Below, piece by piece: positions 1 to 7,564 of a stretch of DNA of 32,061 bases. The stretch covers positions 1 through 32,061 of the forward strand of contig CAYTET010000012.1 in the NCBI GenBank assembly GCA_964436975.1, given 5' to 3'. The notes under the pieces are model-generated. The model saw nothing but the letters and a program-made list of their open reading frames with translations, was not told the origin of the DNA and searched no databases. The stretch comes from CAYTET01 sp964436975. Its GTDB lineage: Bacteria > Bacillota_I > Bacilli_A > Erysipelotrichales > Erysipelotrichaceae. How positions within the stretch are numbered: position 1 is the first letter of the stretch; every line of letters begins with the position of its first letter. The position numbers and the translations under genes are program-made.

Positions 1-278
1 TGCTGCTGGCCGCCGCTCAGTCTTTCCGGCAGCCGGTCGGCATATTCGTCAATATGCATCAGTTTCATGAATTCATCCGTCAGCTTAGCCATGTCTTCCT
101 TGCTGGTGTGGCGGTTCTGCAGACCGAACGCGACGTTTTTGCGGACTGTCAGATGCGGGAAAATAGCATAGTTCTGGAAAACCATGCCGATATTGCGCTT
201 GGCCGGATCGATGTCATGGATAATTACGTTGTCGCCGTAGGCTTTTACTGCGTCGACTATTTTAATTTCTACACTCAT
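1..278 (-). CDS. ABC importer ATP-binding protein (FbpC/PhnT type), 5' part only, Walker A region missing
   Basis: The gene starts with ATG at 278 after an AAAGGGG ribosome site and runs off the window edge. The 92 visible residues have the family N-terminus (VDAVKAYGDNVIIHD), the Q-loop region (NIGMVFQNYAIFPHLTV, about residues 29-45) and the signature LSGGQQ at the edge. In this family about 50 residues, including the Walker A GPSGCGKTT, normally lie between the VIIHD strand and the DPAKRNIGMVFQ segment. Here VIIHD joins directly to IDPAKRN at residues 19-26 (about 201-224) with the frame kept. The substrate-binding protein gene lies upstream on the same strand, so this is the energising subunit of an iron- or aminoethylphosphonate-type importer. 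Without Walker A it should not bind ATP normally. An assembly collapse is the alternative explanation. Confidence 0.85.
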   Translation of the reverse strand, partial: MSVEIKIVDAVKAYGDNVIIHDIDPAKRNIGMVFQNYAIFPHLTVRKNVAFGLQNRHTSKEDMAKLTDEFMKLMHIDEYADRLPERLSGGQQ

Positions 279-339
279 ATTATTCCCCTTTGCGCCTGTT
301 AGCGTCTGTCATAGTGTATTTCGTTAAACCCTTTCATTT

Positions 340-368
340 ATTGTAGTTTACCCCGCCGGCACTGTCAA
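340..368 (-). promoter_or_regulatory. Consensus sigma-A promoter for the ABC ATPase gene
   Basis: Reading the minus strand, a perfect TTGACA (363-368) is followed by a 17-bp spacer and TACAAT (340-345). Transcription should start near 333, giving a leader of about 55 nt before the ATG at 278. It lies downstream of a terminator-like hairpin that follows the binding-protein gene, so the ATPase gene can be transcribed independently. Confidence 0.8.
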
Positions 369-423
369 CGATTCAGCCAGCGGAGATACTGGTAAAGGGC
401 TGTTCTGTCTGCTTAAGTTTTTT

Positions 424-459
424 TAGAAAATGGGAAGCATCCAGAGACGCTTCCCATTT
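424..459 (-). terminator. Hairpin terminator after the substrate-binding protein gene
   Basis: An 11-bp perfect inverted repeat (428-438 and 449-459) with a 10-nt loop lies about 60 bp past the stop codon. On the minus strand the stem ends in CCCATTTTCT, a short U-run. It may be a full or partial terminator separating the receptor gene from the ATPase gene. Confidence 0.6.
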
Positions 460-518
460 ACAGTTTGTTTCTGTCAGACTGCTGCTGACAATAAAACTAT
501 AGTAATGATCTGCTTAAA

Positions 519-1640
519 TTATTTCTTCCAGCCTTCGGCAGCCAGGATTTCTTTCCAGGCATTCTGCCATTCGGTCTTATGGGAAGCAACATACTCATCA
601 TCATCAACGAAGATCTTCAGATCGGAGAAAGCAGGCATATTCTCGTTGGAATTCTTGATTTCAACGAAGACCGGCCGCAGAGTGGTATTCTCGCCATAAG
701 CGGTCTGGCACTTGGTGGAGATTAAGAAGTCAATGAACAGTTTGGCATTATCCATATCCGGAGCATTCTTGACAATGGAAGCCGCGCACGGTGTCCAGTT
801 GGAACCTTCGACCGGATAAATGGTGGACAGGTTGTCGCCTTCCTGATCGGTAACATAGCTGACACACGGATCTTCATAGGAGATACCGATGGCATATTCG
901 CCCTGAGCGGTCAGTTTATAGACCTTGGAGCTGGAATCAGAAATGTAGCCTAACAGAACGGTGTTGATTAAAGTCTTGCAGTAATCCATACCCTTGGTGG
1001 TGTCAATCTTGGACCAGTCGTTGTTTTCACCGCCGCCAAAGATGTACATCATGCACTTCAGCTGTGCCCAGGCACTGGATGAAGCTGTCGGATCGCCCAT
1101 GATAACATGGCCGGCCAGAACATCGGCATGATCAAGCAGACTCTGGTAACCGGTAATATCGGACGGCTGCAGACCCAGCTCGGCCAGCTTTTCCTTATTC
1201 AGGATGAAGTTGGAGTTGCCGGACAGACCATAGTTGGTATAGTAACCGGTCTTATTCTTGTAAGCATCAGTGGTAATCAGGGTTTCATTGGGTGAAACAT
1301 ACTCTTCCCACAGATCGGGATACTGGGTATACATGGCATAGTTCATGCCGCCCCAGAAGACGTCGCAGGCCGGGTTGGCCGCTTCAGCCTGGATACGGCT
1401 GACACAGTTGCCAGTGCCGTCAGAAATAACGTTGACGGTGATATTGGGATACTTGGCTTCAAACAGAGGGATAACATTATCAACCTCTCCGTCCGAGTTG
1501 GGTGAGTAGATAACCAGATTGCCGGTGGCCTCGGTATTTACTTCATCAGTGTCATTGGTGGACGGCTTCGTTTCGCCACACCCAGTCAGCGAAGCCAGCA
1601 CCATGAACACAACCAACAATAAAGATAATAACTTCTTCAT
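519..1640 (-). CDS. ABC transporter substrate-binding lipoprotein (extracellular solute-binding family 1, Fbp/phosphonate type)
   Basis: This 373-residue secreted lipoprotein should capture a small ligand outside the cell for an ABC importer. Residues 1-21 form a lipoprotein signal peptide ending in the lipobox LTGC, so the mature protein begins at Cys21. The mature part starts with NLVIYSPNSDGEVDNVIPLFEAKYP and contains DVFWGGMNYAM, GLSGNSNFILNKE and GDPTASSSAW, which are typical of ferric-iron and 2-aminoethylphosphonate binding proteins. Its length is typical of the family. The ATG at 1640 follows a strong AGGAGG site. The next gene downstream on this strand encodes the matching ATPase type, and permease genes are presumably beyond the left edge. 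The ligand cannot be assigned from sequence. Confidence 0.88.
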   Translation of the reverse strand: MKKLLSLLLVVFMVLASLTGCGETKPSTNDTDEVNTEATGNLVIYSPNSDGEVDNVIPLFEAKYPNITVNVISDGTGNCVSRIQAEAANPACDVFWGGMNYAMYTQYPDLWEEYVSPNETLITTDAYKNKTGYYTNYGLSGNSNFILNKEKLAELGLQPSDITGYQSLLDHADVLAGHVIMGDPTASSSAWAQLKCMMYIFGGGENNDWSKIDTTKGMDYCKTLINTVLLGYISDSSSKVYKLTAQGEYAIGISYEDPCVSYVTDQEGDNLSTIYPVEGSNWTPCAASIVKNAPDMDNAKLFIDFLISTKCQTAYGENTTLRPVFVEIKNSNENMPAFSDLKIFVDDDEYVASHKTEWQNAWKEILAAEGWKK

Positions 1641-1678
1641 ACATTCCTCCTTGTTGGCGTCATATTAACGCTGTCATA

Positions 1679-1708
1679 ATTATATGAAATTTGTGAAAAT
1701 AATGCTAA
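1679..1708 (-). promoter_or_regulatory. Putative promoter of the substrate-binding protein gene
   Basis: On the minus strand a perfect TATAAT (1679-1684) lies about 40 bp before the start codon. A weak -35 (TTAGCA, 1703-1708) sits at 18-bp spacing. An imperfect palindrome with arms TGTnAAA and TTTnACA lies just upstream at 1729-1747 and could be an operator. It only partly resembles a cre box. Confidence 0.5.
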
Positions 1709-1744
1709 ACATATGTATAGGTTGTTAATGTAAACGATGATTTC

Positions 1745-1773
1745 ACAAAATGAAAACGCCTTGCGGCGTTTCA
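1745..1773 (-). terminator. Intrinsic terminator of the ABC exporter operon
   Basis: On the minus strand a GC-rich stem (GAAACGCC / GGCGTTTTC) with a GCAA tetraloop is followed by ATTTTG. It begins about 10 bp after the stop codon at 1783 and separates the exporter from the downstream importer genes. Confidence 0.8.
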
Positions 1774-1782
1774 GTGTTTTCA

Positions 1783-3660
1783 CTAATCAAGCTCAGCCTT
1801 GCCGGTATACAGCTGATAATAGCGGCCTTTGGCCTTCAGCAGATCTTCGTGATCGCCCCGTTCAATGATCTGGCCGTGCTCCAGAACGATAATGGCATTG
1901 GCGTTGCGCACCGTTGACAGCCGGTGGGCAATCACAAAAGTCGTCCGCCCTTTCATCAGTTCATCCATCCCCTTTTCAATCAGCAATTCGGTATGGGTGT
2001 CAATGGAGGAAGTGGCTTCGTCAAGAATCATGACCGGCGGATCGGCTACGGCCGCCCGGGCAATATTAAGCAGCTGCCTTTGGCCCTGGGAAAGATTGGA
2101 GCCGTTGGCGGTCAGAACCGTCTGATAGCCCTGGGGCAGCCGGTCAATGAAGGAATCGGCATTGCAGCGCTGGGCTGCCGCCACGCATTCCTGGTCGCTG
2201 GCCGTCAGCCGGCCGTAGCGGATATTCTCCATCACGGTGCCGGAAAACAGATTGGTATCCTGCAGCACCATGCCGATGGAAGAGCGCAGATCGGCCTTGG
2301 CGATATCCCTGATGGGAATTCCGTCAAAAGTAATCTGGCCCTGGCCGACATCATAGAAGCGGTTAAGCAGATTGGTAATAGTGGTCTTGCCGGCGCCGGT
2401 TGAGCCGACAAAGGCAATTTTCTGACCCGGCTTGGCATAAAGGGAAATATCCTGCAGCACGGTTTTGGTGCCGTCATAGCTGAACGTGACATGGTCCAGC
2501 CGGACATCGCCTTTCAATTCGGTAAGCGTGCCGTCCGGATGGCGCCAGGCCCAGCAGCCGGTTTTTTCGGCAGCGGCTTTCAGACTGCCATCGGCGTTCT
2601 TGACGGCGGTCACAAGGGTGATTTTGCCCTCATCCGTTTCACTGGGCTGATCCATCAGTTCGTAAACCCGCTCGGCCCCGGCCAATGACATCATAAAGCC
2701 GTTAAACTGCTGGGACAGGTTGGAAATAGGGCCCATGTACTGGCGGACAAACATCAGAAACGAAGCCAGTGCGCCTAAGGTAAACTGGCCGGAAATGCAC
2801 ATCTGGGCGCCGATAACGGCCACGATGGCATAAGTAAAATATGACAGATTGCCGTTGATCGGCATCAGCATCGAGGCAAAGGCGTTGGTTTTATAGCTGG
2901 AGGTGTACAGGGCATCATCCATCTTCTGGAATTCATCTATGCTGGCCTGTTCGTGGTTGAAGACCTTGATGACCTTCTGACCGGAGAACATCTCTTCAAT
3001 ATAGCCGTTGATATCTGACACCTGCCGCTGCAGCAGGGCAAAGTGGCGCTGGGAGGCGCTGCCCATTTTAAAAGTTATCAGCAGCATCACAGCCAGCGTG
3101 GCCAAGGCAATCAAGGTCAGCCGCCAGTTAAGAATGGCCATCATGGCAAAGGTCCCCAGCAGCGTCAGAATCGTTGACAGAAACTGCGGGAAAGTTTCCT
3201 GCACCATCGGCCGCATGGTGTCAATATCATTGGTGTAATAAACCATCATCTGGCCGTGGGTGTGGGTATCGAAAAACTTGACCGGCAAAGTCTGCATCTT
3301 TTCGAAAAGCTGCCGGCGCAGATCATCCAGCATACCGGTGCTGACTATTGACAGCAGCTTGCGGTACATATAGGAGCAGCCGACGCCGACGGCATACACC
3401 AGGGCCATGATGACCAGCATGCTGATAAAGCCGCTCAGGTCAACATCACTGGCTCCGATATATGGAACAAGGTAGTTGTTAATTATCGGGGTAAAGAAAT
3501 AGGCACTGGCCACACTGCTGGCCGCCGAGATGACTATGCCGATGATGATCAGCCAGCTTTTGGCCCCGTAAGCGGCCATATAGCTGAAGGTCCGGCTGAC
3601 CGTCGCCGGAATATCGTTGGCCCGGGCATGGCGGATCTGATGATAATGTTTTTCGCTCAT
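1783..3660 (-). CDS. Heterodimeric ABC exporter, catalytically competent subunit (BmrD/YheH-like)
   Basis: This 625-residue half-transporter has an N-terminal six-helix membrane domain (about 30-330) and a C-terminal nucleotide-binding domain (about 385-620). Walker A is GSTGAGKTT (419-427) and Walker B ends in ILDE with the catalytic Glu548. The H-loop is intact (VIAHRLST), but the signature is LSQGQ (523-527) instead of LSGGQ. An insertion of about 40 residues (340-384), with a W-rich segment and TELKGDVRL, joins the two domains and is typical of this subgroup. The start overlaps the partner's stop by 4 nt (ATGA), so translation is coupled. The pair should expel drugs or lipids across the membrane; the substrate is not predictable. 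Confidence 0.92.
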   Translation of the reverse strand: MSEKHYHQIRHARANDIPATVSRTFSYMAAYGAKSWLIIIGIVISAASSVASAYFFTPIINNYLVPYIGASDVDLSGFISMLVIMALVYAVGVGCSYMYRKLLSIVSTGMLDDLRRQLFEKMQTLPVKFFDTHTHGQMMVYYTNDIDTMRPMVQETFPQFLSTILTLLGTFAMMAILNWRLTLIALATLAVMLLITFKMGSASQRHFALLQRQVSDINGYIEEMFSGQKVIKVFNHEQASIDEFQKMDDALYTSSYKTNAFASMLMPINGNLSYFTYAIVAVIGAQMCISGQFTLGALASFLMFVRQYMGPISNLSQQFNGFMMSLAGAERVYELMDQPSETDEGKITLVTAVKNADGSLKAAAEKTGCWAWRHPDGTLTELKGDVRLDHVTFSYDGTKTVLQDISLYAKPGQKIAFVGSTGAGKTTITNLLNRFYDVGQGQITFDGIPIRDIAKADLRSSIGMVLQDTNLFSGTVMENIRYGRLTASDQECVAAAQRCNADSFIDRLPQGYQTVLTANGSNLSQGQRQLLNIARAAVADPPVMILDEATSSIDTHTELLIEKGMDELMKGRTTFVIAHRLSTVRNANAIIVLEHGQIIERGDHEDLLKAKGRYYQLYTGKAELD

Positions 3661-5390
3661 GCGTCCACCCCTTCCATCTGCGTCTGGTACAAATCACGGT
3701 AAACCGCATTGCGGCTTAATAGCTGCTGGTGGGTGCCGATGTCGGCAATAGTGCCGTTGTCCATAATGACAATGCGGTCGGCTTCTTTGACCGAGGCCAC
3801 CCGCTGGGCAATGATGATAGTCGTCATGCCGGCCAGCTTCTGCTTCAAAGCCAGCTGGATGCGGTGGTCGGTATCGGTATCGACAGCGCTTGTCGAGTCA
3901 TCCATGATGATTATTTTGGGCTGCTTCAGCAGGGCCCGGGCAATGCAGAGGCGCTGTTTCTGACCGCCGGAGACATTGACTCCGCCCTGGCCCAGATCAG
4001 TCTGGTAGCCTTTGGGAAACGACATTATAAAATCATCGGCCTGGGCGCACCGGCAGGCTTCGACGACCTGCTGGTGGTCGGCATCCGGGTTGCCCCATTT
4101 CATATTGTCTTCGATAGTGCCGCTGAACAGTTCGTTTTTCTGCAGAACCATGGCGACCTGCTGGCGCAGGTTGGCCAGTTTGTACTCTCTGACATCATGG
4201 CCGCTGACCAGCACCTGGCCGACGCTGACATCATAAAGACGGGGAATCAGCTGGACCATTGTGCTCTTGGATGAGCCGGTCGGCCCCAGAATGCCAATGG
4301 TCTCACCGGAATTAATCTTCAGATTGACGCCTTCCAGAGCCATCTTGGCGGCGTTTTCATCGTATTTGAAAGCCACATTCTTAAACTCAACCGAACCGTC
4401 GGTCAGCTGCAGACCGCTGTCGGCCTGCTCATCGCTGATATCAATCTTCTCATTGAGAACGGCATTGGTCCGGTCCACAGAGGCCTGGGCCATTACGATC
4501 TGCATCAGGGCATTGGAGACCATCAGCAGGGAAAACAGAATGGAGCGCAGATATGCCAGATAGCTGATGAAGGCCCCCGTGGTCAGACTGCCGGCAATGA
4601 CAAACTTGCCGCCAAACCAGGCGATGGCAATCATGCAGGCATACATGACCAGCTGGAAGAAAGGATCGGTTAAAATGACCAGACTTTCCGCATAGCGCTG
4701 GGCCGCCTTGACGCCGCCGCTGCTCTTCTCAAATTTCTCGTCTTCATATTTCTCCCGGACAAAAGTCTTGACAACCCTGATGCCGGCAATGTTTTCCTGC
4801 AGATCGGCGTTCATATCATCAAACCCGGCCATCAGTTTGACAAAGCGGGGATGCGCCTTCATGGTGATGATGTACAGCCCGGTGGCCAGAATCGGAATGG
4901 CAATGGCAAAGATGCCGGCCAGCGTATTGTTGAGCCGCCAGACCATATAGGCCGAAAACAGCAGGTTAAACGGCGCCCGCACCAGCAGCCGGATGATTGA
5001 AATAACCGCCATGCGCATCATGCGCATATCCGTAGTCAGCCGCATTACCACCGAAGGCACCGAAAAGTGCTCGATATTCTTGAAGCTGAACTGCTGGATC
5101 TTCTCGTACATCCGCATCCGCAGATTGCGCACGAAACGGGCGCCGGCAATGGAAGTAAGCCAGCCGCTCAGCGCTCCGGAAATCCCGCCGCCCAAAGCCA
5201 GCAGGCACATGTAAATGCCCATCTGGATAATGTAGTCAATATCACCGCCCCGCTGGGTAATGCCCACATCGATAATCAGTGACATGACATAAGGAATGGC
5301 CACATCAAAGACGACTTCAGCGATGGCAAACAGCGGGCCGAGCACCGCCGCCCACCAGCGGTCGCCGATATGTTTCAACAGTTTGAACAC
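3657..5390 (-). CDS. Heterodimeric ABC exporter, degenerate-site subunit (BmrC/YheI-like)
   Basis: This 577-residue half-transporter has a six-helix membrane domain (about 15-305) and a nucleotide-binding domain (about 333-577). Its signature is canonical (VSGGQ, 473-477), but its own ATP site is degenerate. Walker A reads GPTGSSKST (369-377), the catalytic Glu is Asp498 in MDDST, and the H-loop His is Gln529 in IAQR. With the partner's LSQGQ signature this predicts one non-hydrolysing and one hydrolysing site, as in BmrCD and TM287/288. It starts with GTG at 5390 after a GGGGGG ribosome site and is first in the operon. No regulator gene is adjacent, although a palindrome overlaps the start of transcription. 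Confidence 0.92.
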   Translation of the reverse strand: MFKLLKHIGDRWWAAVLGPLFAIAEVVFDVAIPYVMSLIIDVGITQRGGDIDYIIQMGIYMCLLALGGGISGALSGWLTSIAGARFVRNLRMRMYEKIQQFSFKNIEHFSVPSVVMRLTTDMRMMRMAVISIIRLLVRAPFNLLFSAYMVWRLNNTLAGIFAIAIPILATGLYIITMKAHPRFVKLMAGFDDMNADLQENIAGIRVVKTFVREKYEDEKFEKSSGGVKAAQRYAESLVILTDPFFQLVMYACMIAIAWFGGKFVIAGSLTTGAFISYLAYLRSILFSLLMVSNALMQIVMAQASVDRTNAVLNEKIDISDEQADSGLQLTDGSVEFKNVAFKYDENAAKMALEGVNLKINSGETIGILGPTGSSKSTMVQLIPRLYDVSVGQVLVSGHDVREYKLANLRQQVAMVLQKNELFSGTIEDNMKWGNPDADHQQVVEACRCAQADDFIMSFPKGYQTDLGQGGVNVSGGQKQRLCIARALLKQPKIIIMDDSTSAVDTDTDHRIQLALKQKLAGMTTIIIAQRVASVKEADRIVIMDNGTIADIGTHQQLLSRNAVYRDLYQTQMEGVDA

Positions 5391-5415
5391 TCTGATCCCC
5401 CCACTTAATAGTTGA

Positions 5416-5428
5416 ATTGTTAGACAAT
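5416..5428. promoter_or_regulatory. Putative operator palindrome (MarR-like) at the exporter promoter
   Basis: The sequence ATTGTTAGACAAT has perfect 5-bp arms around a 3-bp centre. It covers the predicted transcription start, immediately downstream of the -10 box. TTGT/ACAA arms are common in MarR-family operators that control multidrug exporters. The cognate regulator is not in this window. Confidence 0.5.
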
Positions 5429-5432
5429 CATT

Positions 5433-5461
5433 ATTTTATTCCTGCCGGCGCCCTATTTCAA
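5433..5461 (-). promoter_or_regulatory. Promoter of the ABC exporter operon
   Basis: On the minus strand TTGAAA (5456-5461), a 17-bp spacer and TAAAAT (5433-5438) form a good sigma-A promoter. Transcription should start near 5426, about 36 nt before the GTG start. Confidence 0.7.
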
Positions 5462-5509
5462 TAAACAAAAAGGACGTTCTGTCCGTTAACAGCCGGCCCC
5501 CGGGCCGGT

Positions 5510-5547
5510 AAAAAGGACCGGAGAATGCTTCACAGCACCTCCGGTCC
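5510..5547 (-). terminator. Intrinsic terminator of the phosphofructokinase gene
   Basis: A perfect 9-bp stem (5515-5523 with 5539-5547, GGACCGGAG) has a 15-nt loop and is followed on the minus strand by TTTTT. A second GC-rich palindrome (5493-5508, CCGGCCC arms) lies just beyond and may reinforce it. Confidence 0.85.
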
Positions 5548-5577
5548 GCCTTATTATTTTTAGTTATCAGCCGTAAA

Positions 5578-6786
5578 TCAGGACAGATACAGCGGCTGCA
5601 TGTAAACCGGCATGCCGCCATTGCAGACAAGCTCGGGTTCGCCCTGAATCAGCGGACGGATATAGTCCAGGCATTCCTTGCTGACGCCGGCATAATCATC
5701 CAGAATCCATTCGGCCGGCACATTCTTGACGAAGTTGGCCACTTTGCTGGCTTCCACCGCAAAGAATTTTGAATCATACGGCGTGCCTTCTTCCGGACGC
5801 TTGACCGCCACCATCATGCCGGTGAAGGTCGGATCCATCGATCTCATATGAGCACTCATGCCCAGCTTGAACGACTCTTCGACATCCAGCTTGCTCTGAC
5901 AGAAAGCCGCACAGCGCTGCAGGGTGGAAAGATCCTGCACCTTAGCTCTTTCAGCCGTCTTGGAATCCAGAATCAGACTCTTCAGGGCATTGCCGGCTCC
6001 GCCCAGCACAGCGTGGGCAAAGCCATCATTCTTGGCATTGCCGGCCGCCAGATAGCTGCCGTCGGCATAGCGGGCGCCTTCCGACACCACGATGTAGCAT
6101 TTGTTCTTGGCTGCAATGATCTCTTTGACGCAGGCCAGGAATTTGTCAGCATCAAAGGCGACTTCCGGCAGCACCAGCAGATCAACATGGCCTGTCAGCA
6201 TGGCCGCGGCGGCCAGCCAGCCGGCATCGCGTCCCATGGTCTCCAGAATAAAGACTTCCTGACGGGTATAGACGTTATAATCCAGCCAGGTCTGCTGGGC
6301 AACGCCGCAGATAAACTTGGCGGCCGAGCCATAGCCCGGGCAGTGGTCAGTGACCATCAGATCGTTGTCAACCGTCTTGGGGCAGCCGACAAAGCGGTGG
6401 CCCTTGATGCCATTGGCAACGGCGTATTCATTCAAAGCCGCCACGGTATCCATTGAATCATTGCCGCCGACATAGAATAAGGTGTCAATGCCGTATTTCT
6501 TGAAGATTTCAAACAGTTTCTCAAAATCAGCGGTATTCTCCCGCTTCAGCTTATAACGGCAGCTGCCTAAGGCGCTGGCCGGAGTATGTCTGAGAATCTG
6601 CAGCTGATACTGCGTCAGATTGGACAGATCAATCAGTTTTTCCGCTAAAATACCTTCAATACCATGCAAACCGCCATAGACACAGTCATAAACCGGATTG
6701 AGCTGGTTAGCCTGAACAATACCGGCGACTGTTGCGTTGATTACTGCTGTAGGTCCTCCCGACTGAGCTACTAAACAATTACCCAT
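5578..6786 (-). CDS. pfp: 6-phosphofructokinase, diphosphate-dependent type
   Basis: This 402-residue cytoplasmic enzyme should phosphorylate fructose 6-phosphate to the 1,6-bisphosphate. The N-terminus (AQSGGPTAVINATVAGIV) and GGLHGIEG mark the PFK fold. The phosphoryl-donor loop reads GGNDS (107-111) where ATP enzymes have GGDGS, and the substrate loop reads PKTVDND (136-142) where ATP enzymes have PGTIDND. These two positions indicate use of pyrophosphate rather than ATP, which would make the step reversible. Later motifs MGRDAGWLAA and YGSAAKF are intact. The ATG at 6786 follows AAGGAG at a slightly long spacing. It is monocistronic, with its own promoter and terminator. The donor preference is a motif-based prediction. 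Confidence 0.9.
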   Translation of the reverse strand: MGNCLVAQSGGPTAVINATVAGIVQANQLNPVYDCVYGGLHGIEGILAEKLIDLSNLTQYQLQILRHTPASALGSCRYKLKRENTADFEKLFEIFKKYGIDTLFYVGGNDSMDTVAALNEYAVANGIKGHRFVGCPKTVDNDLMVTDHCPGYGSAAKFICGVAQQTWLDYNVYTRQEVFILETMGRDAGWLAAAAMLTGHVDLLVLPEVAFDADKFLACVKEIIAAKNKCYIVVSEGARYADGSYLAAGNAKNDGFAHAVLGGAGNALKSLILDSKTAERAKVQDLSTLQRCAAFCQSKLDVEESFKLGMSAHMRSMDPTFTGMMVAVKRPEEGTPYDSKFFAVEASKVANFVKNVPAEWILDDYAGVSKECLDYIRPLIQGEPELVCNGGMPVYMQPLYLS

Positions 6787-6846
6787 GATGTGTGTGTTAC
6801 TCCTTCCTGTGCTTTACAGCATTTTTTGTTTTTTTCACAGCAACTT

Positions 6847-6877
6847 ATTGTACCATATTTATTGAACAAATGTGCAA
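6847..6877 (-). promoter_or_regulatory. Extended -10 promoter of the phosphofructokinase gene
   Basis: On the minus strand TACAAT (6847-6852) is preceded by TGG, an extended -10 element. A weak -35-like TTGCAC lies at 6872-6877, 19 bp away. The leader is about 55 nt long and A-rich. Confidence 0.6.
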
Positions 6878-6901
6878 CAAATGCTTGCAGCCGCCCCCGG
6901 G

Positions 6902-7564
6902 TCACATATTGAACTGCCGGCAGGCCTGCATTCCGGTCTGGTAATCCGGCCACAGCTGGCCGACCCGGCTGTAGAAAGCCTTCTGGTGGTTGGGCTGGCT
7001 CAGATGGGCCAGTTCATGAACAAAGACATAGCGGATGGCCGGCTCCGGCAGACTAAGACAGCGGGTGCTGATGGTAATCTTCTTTTTGTCATAGACACAG
7101 CTGCCCCACCGGCTGGTCATATCCCTGAAATGCAGGGTATAAAAACCCACATCAGCCGGCAGCAGGCTCTGATAGCCGGCAATCAGCCGGCTCAGCTGCT
7201 GGCGGCAGTACAGCTGCCACTGCTTCTGCCATTCTTTCAGGCCGGCGCCGCAGATGACCAGATTGTCCCCGCTCAGCATCACCTGACCCTGGTCGGCATT
7301 AATCAGCGTCAGCCGGTACAGGCGGCCGGTCACATAGACCGGCGCATTATTGCGCCACTGAAAATCGGCCCGCGGTGTTTCAGGACCGGCCAGTTTGGCC
7401 TTGATCCAGGCTGTCTTGGCCGTCACAAACTCATCAATCTGGGCCTGCGGGCAGGACATGCTGGTACTGACCCGCACCTCGTTATGCACCACGCTGATGC
7501 GGATGCTGCGCTGGCGGGGCCGGCGGGTCAGCTGGTAATCAATGCCGTTACAGCTGCGAAGCAT
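6902..7564 (-). CDS. YgjP-type (DUF45, SprT-like) metal-dependent hydrolase
   Basis: This 220-residue protein has the zinc motif HELAH (183-187) with a third ligand His193 in LSQPNHQKAFY. The family block SRWGSC (151-156) precedes it, as usual in YgjP/WLM-related proteins. The family has been linked to metalloprotease-like folds and, for E. coli YgjP, to nucleotide hydrolysis, so the substrate stays open. The start at 7564 overlaps the end of the ABC-F gene by 17 nt, so the two are co-translated. No clear terminator follows the stop at 6902; the phosphofructokinase promoter begins within about 30 bp. Confidence 0.88.
   Translation of the reverse strand: MLRSCNGIDYQLTRRPRQRSIRISVVHNEVRVSTSMSCPQAQIDEFVTAKTAWIKAKLAGPETPRADFQWRNNAPVYVTGRLYRLTLINADQGQVMLSGDNLVICGAGLKEWQKQWQLYCRQQLSRLIAGYQSLLPADVGFYTLHFRDMTSRWGSCVYDKKKITISTRCLSLPEPAIRYVFVHELAHLSQPNHQKAFYSRVGQLWPDYQTGMQACRQFNM

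Noticed and set aside
430..699. Small plus-strand ORF spanning the terminator hairpin
   Set aside because: It overlaps the 3' end of the binding-protein gene in antisense and starts inside a terminator stem.
1690..1747. Rex operators upstream of the substrate-binding protein gene
   Set aside because: Two TTGTGAA-like half-sites occur, but neither has a convincing second half; too weak in an AT-rich promoter region.
5471..5484. Additional terminator hairpin GGACGTTCTGTCC
   Set aside because: The stem is only 4 bp; too weak to call despite the adjacent T-run.
5848..6456. Plus-strand open frame of 202 residues opposite the phosphofructokinase
   Set aside because: Antisense shadow of a fully conserved enzyme, with no family match or ribosome site that I can see.
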